From contig NC_135381.1 of NCBI RefSeq assembly GCF_049243985.1, forward strand, positions 13,689,345 to 13,753,344: a stretch of DNA of 64,000 nt, read 5' to 3'. Both the position numbers and the translations under genes were made by a program. Shown here piece after piece: positions 61,522 to 64,000 of the stretch; positions within the stretch are counted from its first letter, which is position 1; each line of letters starts with the position of its first letter. The notes beneath the pieces were generated by a model. That model had not been told where the DNA came from, ran no database searches, and was given only the letters and a program-made list of their open reading frames with translations. This DNA comes from Paroedura picta. Taxonomy: Eukaryota; Chordata; Lepidosauria; Squamata; Gekkonidae.

Positions 61522-64000
61522 CTTGAGTCTAATCGGGAAACATCGCTATCTAGACTAGGTCAGCAAGAGCTGTAGAGCTGGCTGTAATGTCGACAACATT
61601 GCCTCTGTTATGTGGATCTGTGCTCTTCCATACAGGCCAGGACCATTTACATTGGGAAGCTCCCAGCTCGAACCATAATAAAGCCTGTTCCTACAGCCCA
61701 GATATGTGAGTTTTTCCACACCTTTTCACACCCGGCCCTTGCTGCAAAACATTTGTAATAAATGGCAGTGGGACAGCTCAGCTCTCTTCGCCAGCCACAA
61801 AAATGTTGACATAGAGAGAGAGGGTTGTGGGGAATTAGACTCAAATGACTTTCAAATAAGTCTGCTTCCGCCTGTTTTGGCTTAAGCGCTGTGTGGTGAC
61901 TTCCTGGTTATATCATGGGTTTAATGTTGCTTGCCAGGGTTTGCAAGGCATGGGAGATGCTGTCTTCGGTGTGCTTTCATGTTCGTATCCTTTAGCCAGG
62001 ATAATAGGATCTTGGTGCAGAGCACAAAGTCATGCATGTCCTCTGCTCCCACTGGAAAAAAAAGGGTAGCATTTTGTGATTGTAGCGGAGTGTGCGTGCG
62101 CACGCTTTATTAACTATTGTTAAGAATATTGCAGAGCATAAATTACGTTCCTGGCTGCGGCTGTACATTGCACCTCCCACATAAATGAGCCTGAAGAAGC
62201 CGTACAGTCCAGCATTGCATGAATGTGCAGCGTGGTTTTCTTTGTACAAGAATGACAAGGCGAAAGTGCAGAATGATGCCATTCTAAGTCATCAAATGAC
62301 TGCCCAGAAATGATGAAATTGGGCAGGCTTTACATGAGGGCCAAAAGCACTTTCTGATCGTAAGTACGGGCTGGATAACCCTTCCCCAGCACCTCCCTCC
62401 CAGCTGTGGGGTTTGTTTGGTTTTTGCCTTTCAATTAAGGGCCAGAGGTGCTACTATTTTGGATGGCCCACCAGCTTGCTGTTGCGGCGTTCCACAGCCA
62501 CAGGTTGTTGGAGCTTTGCCTTTTGCGTCTGCGTAATAGTGCACATTACAGTCATCCAGCATTCAATGCAGAAATGAACAATATACTTGTAGATTCCATT
62601 AGGGGGCGCTGTTCACCTGGAAATGCATCTTCGCTGCCGGATTCCTCCACTCCGTTCTTGGATACAGGACACCCCGTCCTTGCAAGTCCCAGCCCATTTC
62701 CAATTTGACTAATTGCATCTGGCATCCCTTGAAACTCCCTGCTCCAATTTCAGCCTCCTGTGGCTGCTTTCATCTTGGCGGATGCTGCTAAATTGCTGCA
62801 GCCGGAATTGCTTAAGCAGTCCTGAGAGAGGCTTAATTCAGGGAGCCGTATCTGTGCAGGCATCTGTGGTCCCAGGGCTTCGCTGGGAGTAGAATGGGGA
62901 ACTTTCTGGAGCCATCCAGCGCCCCTTGTGGTAGCCACTCAGCGCTGCAGTTTGAAATGTTTGTGAAGATGGTCACGTCTCCTCTGGGCACCTGGTGACT
63001 CTCCTTCCATTGGTCTTCCTTGTCCAAGCAGAATTATAAACATGCCCAGGTCAGACTTTAGTTCTGCAAGGTGTCAGGTAGCATTGATCTTACCTGAAAA
63101 GCAGCTTAAAGTGCTTAAAATAAATACATTACAAATGCCCACTTCTTGTTTATGCGGAGTCTCGGTTCCTTTCCTGCTGGTTTCCCCCGAGGCCCTGACT
63201 TTAGGGATTCTTGCTTCCCACACCCTCTGCATCTCAAGACTTCCTGTGGCTTCATATAGTGACATGCAGAATGAATTGTTCCCTGTCAGAATGTACGTGA
63301 TTAAGGGGAGGAGGAGGAGGCTGTGTTTTGTACTGTTCTCCTCAAGGATGTAGCAAAGCTAGAGAAGGACCAGAAAAGAGCCAACTGGTAGAGCCAAGGG
63401 TTTCCCTGCAGGAAGTGAAAGTATCACGCAGGCTTGTTGGTTCAAAAAACAGGCAAGGTGTTGTTTTTTTTCCATTAAATATATATCAATTGAATGAAGT
63501 TCTGATACCATTTGGAACTACACTTTGCAGCATTTCACTCCCTTCCCCCAAAGCAGAACCAGGAGGCATTCAGTCAAATTGATTGGCAGTACATTCAAGC
63601 TTCAAGACTGACATTTTTAACGCGTAGGATTCATTTCCACTAGAGGTACTGATGGCCTAGAGACTTAAAATAGCTTTAAAAAGTCTTAGACTCCCGGAGC
63701 AGAGACCTGTGGAAGATGAGAGCTTCCCCTTGAGTCAGGCTTTCTCTCCTCTTTCTTTTCACTCATTAGGCTGCCACCATTTCCTTTCTCAATTAGTCCT
63801 TTCTTTCCTTGGCAGGAGGATCCAGTGATCCATTTAGCAACTTGGGGAAGCAGTTTGGGGGTTTGGGGAAGGTGCTTGGGCTAACGAGCTAAGGGGAAAG
63901 AGAAGTCAAGACAGGCAAGGGAAAAAAGATTATAAGCCTTCAAACAATCGAATAAGTAAGATCGAATGTCCAAGAATAACAATCGAATGTCCAAGAATAT
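61522..64000. other. ASCC2 intron 15, right part
   Basis: No further ASCC2 exon, RNA gene or clear repeat recognised up to the window edge. A short alternating GTGTGCGTGCGCACGC stretch lies at about 62090-62105. Confidence 0.45.

Overview
The window looks like nuclear DNA of a squamate reptile (lizard or gecko type). It is AT-rich and intron-like. It carries a mix typical of squamates: tRNA-headed SINEs with BovB-like tails (Sauria type), a 5S rRNA-derived SINE, RTE/BovB and CR1/L2 LINE pieces, and several families of short hAT transposons. There is no sign of bacterial, plasmid or phage DNA, and the species cannot be named from the sequence alone.

One protein-coding gene is certain: ASCC2 (activating signal cointegrator 1 complex subunit 2) on the + strand. 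A probable non-coding first exon lies near 29.73-29.80 kb. The ATG is at 33639, and fourteen coding exons (numbered 2 to 15) run to 59237. They give 556 complete codons that follow the vertebrate protein collinearly, including the ubiquitin-binding CUE domain in exon 14. The last part (about 200 residues by comparison with the human protein) lies beyond the right edge. Intron 12 (54862-56245) carries the marks of a minor-spliceosome (U12-type) intron.

About 21 kb upstream, a strong CpG island (about 7.95-8.9 kb) has a good first-exon splice donor on the - strand and a YY1-type element. In human the head-to-head neighbour of ASCC2 is MTMR3, so this is best read as the MTMR3 promoter and untranslated first exon, with 1-8239 being MTMR3 intron 1. 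That call rests on synteny; no MTMR3 coding exon is in the window.

The rest is repeat-dense non-coding DNA. The layout is: 1-7.9 kb, putative MTMR3 intron 1; 7.95-8.9 kb, CpG island; 8.9-29.5 kb, intergenic with LINE, SINE and hAT copies and a 244-bp (AT)n tract; 29.5-30.4 kb, ASCC2 promoter and first exon flanked by three short hAT copies; 30.4-64 kb, ASCC2 introns and exons. Many transposon copies still show intact target-site duplications, including nested insertions and a LINE copy with an inverted 5' part. I found no operon, CRISPR array, origin or new multi-gene system. The most notable signals are the U12-type intron, exon 11 lying between two direct hAT copies, the hAT hairpins around ASCC2 exon 1, and the abundance of long palindromic transposons.
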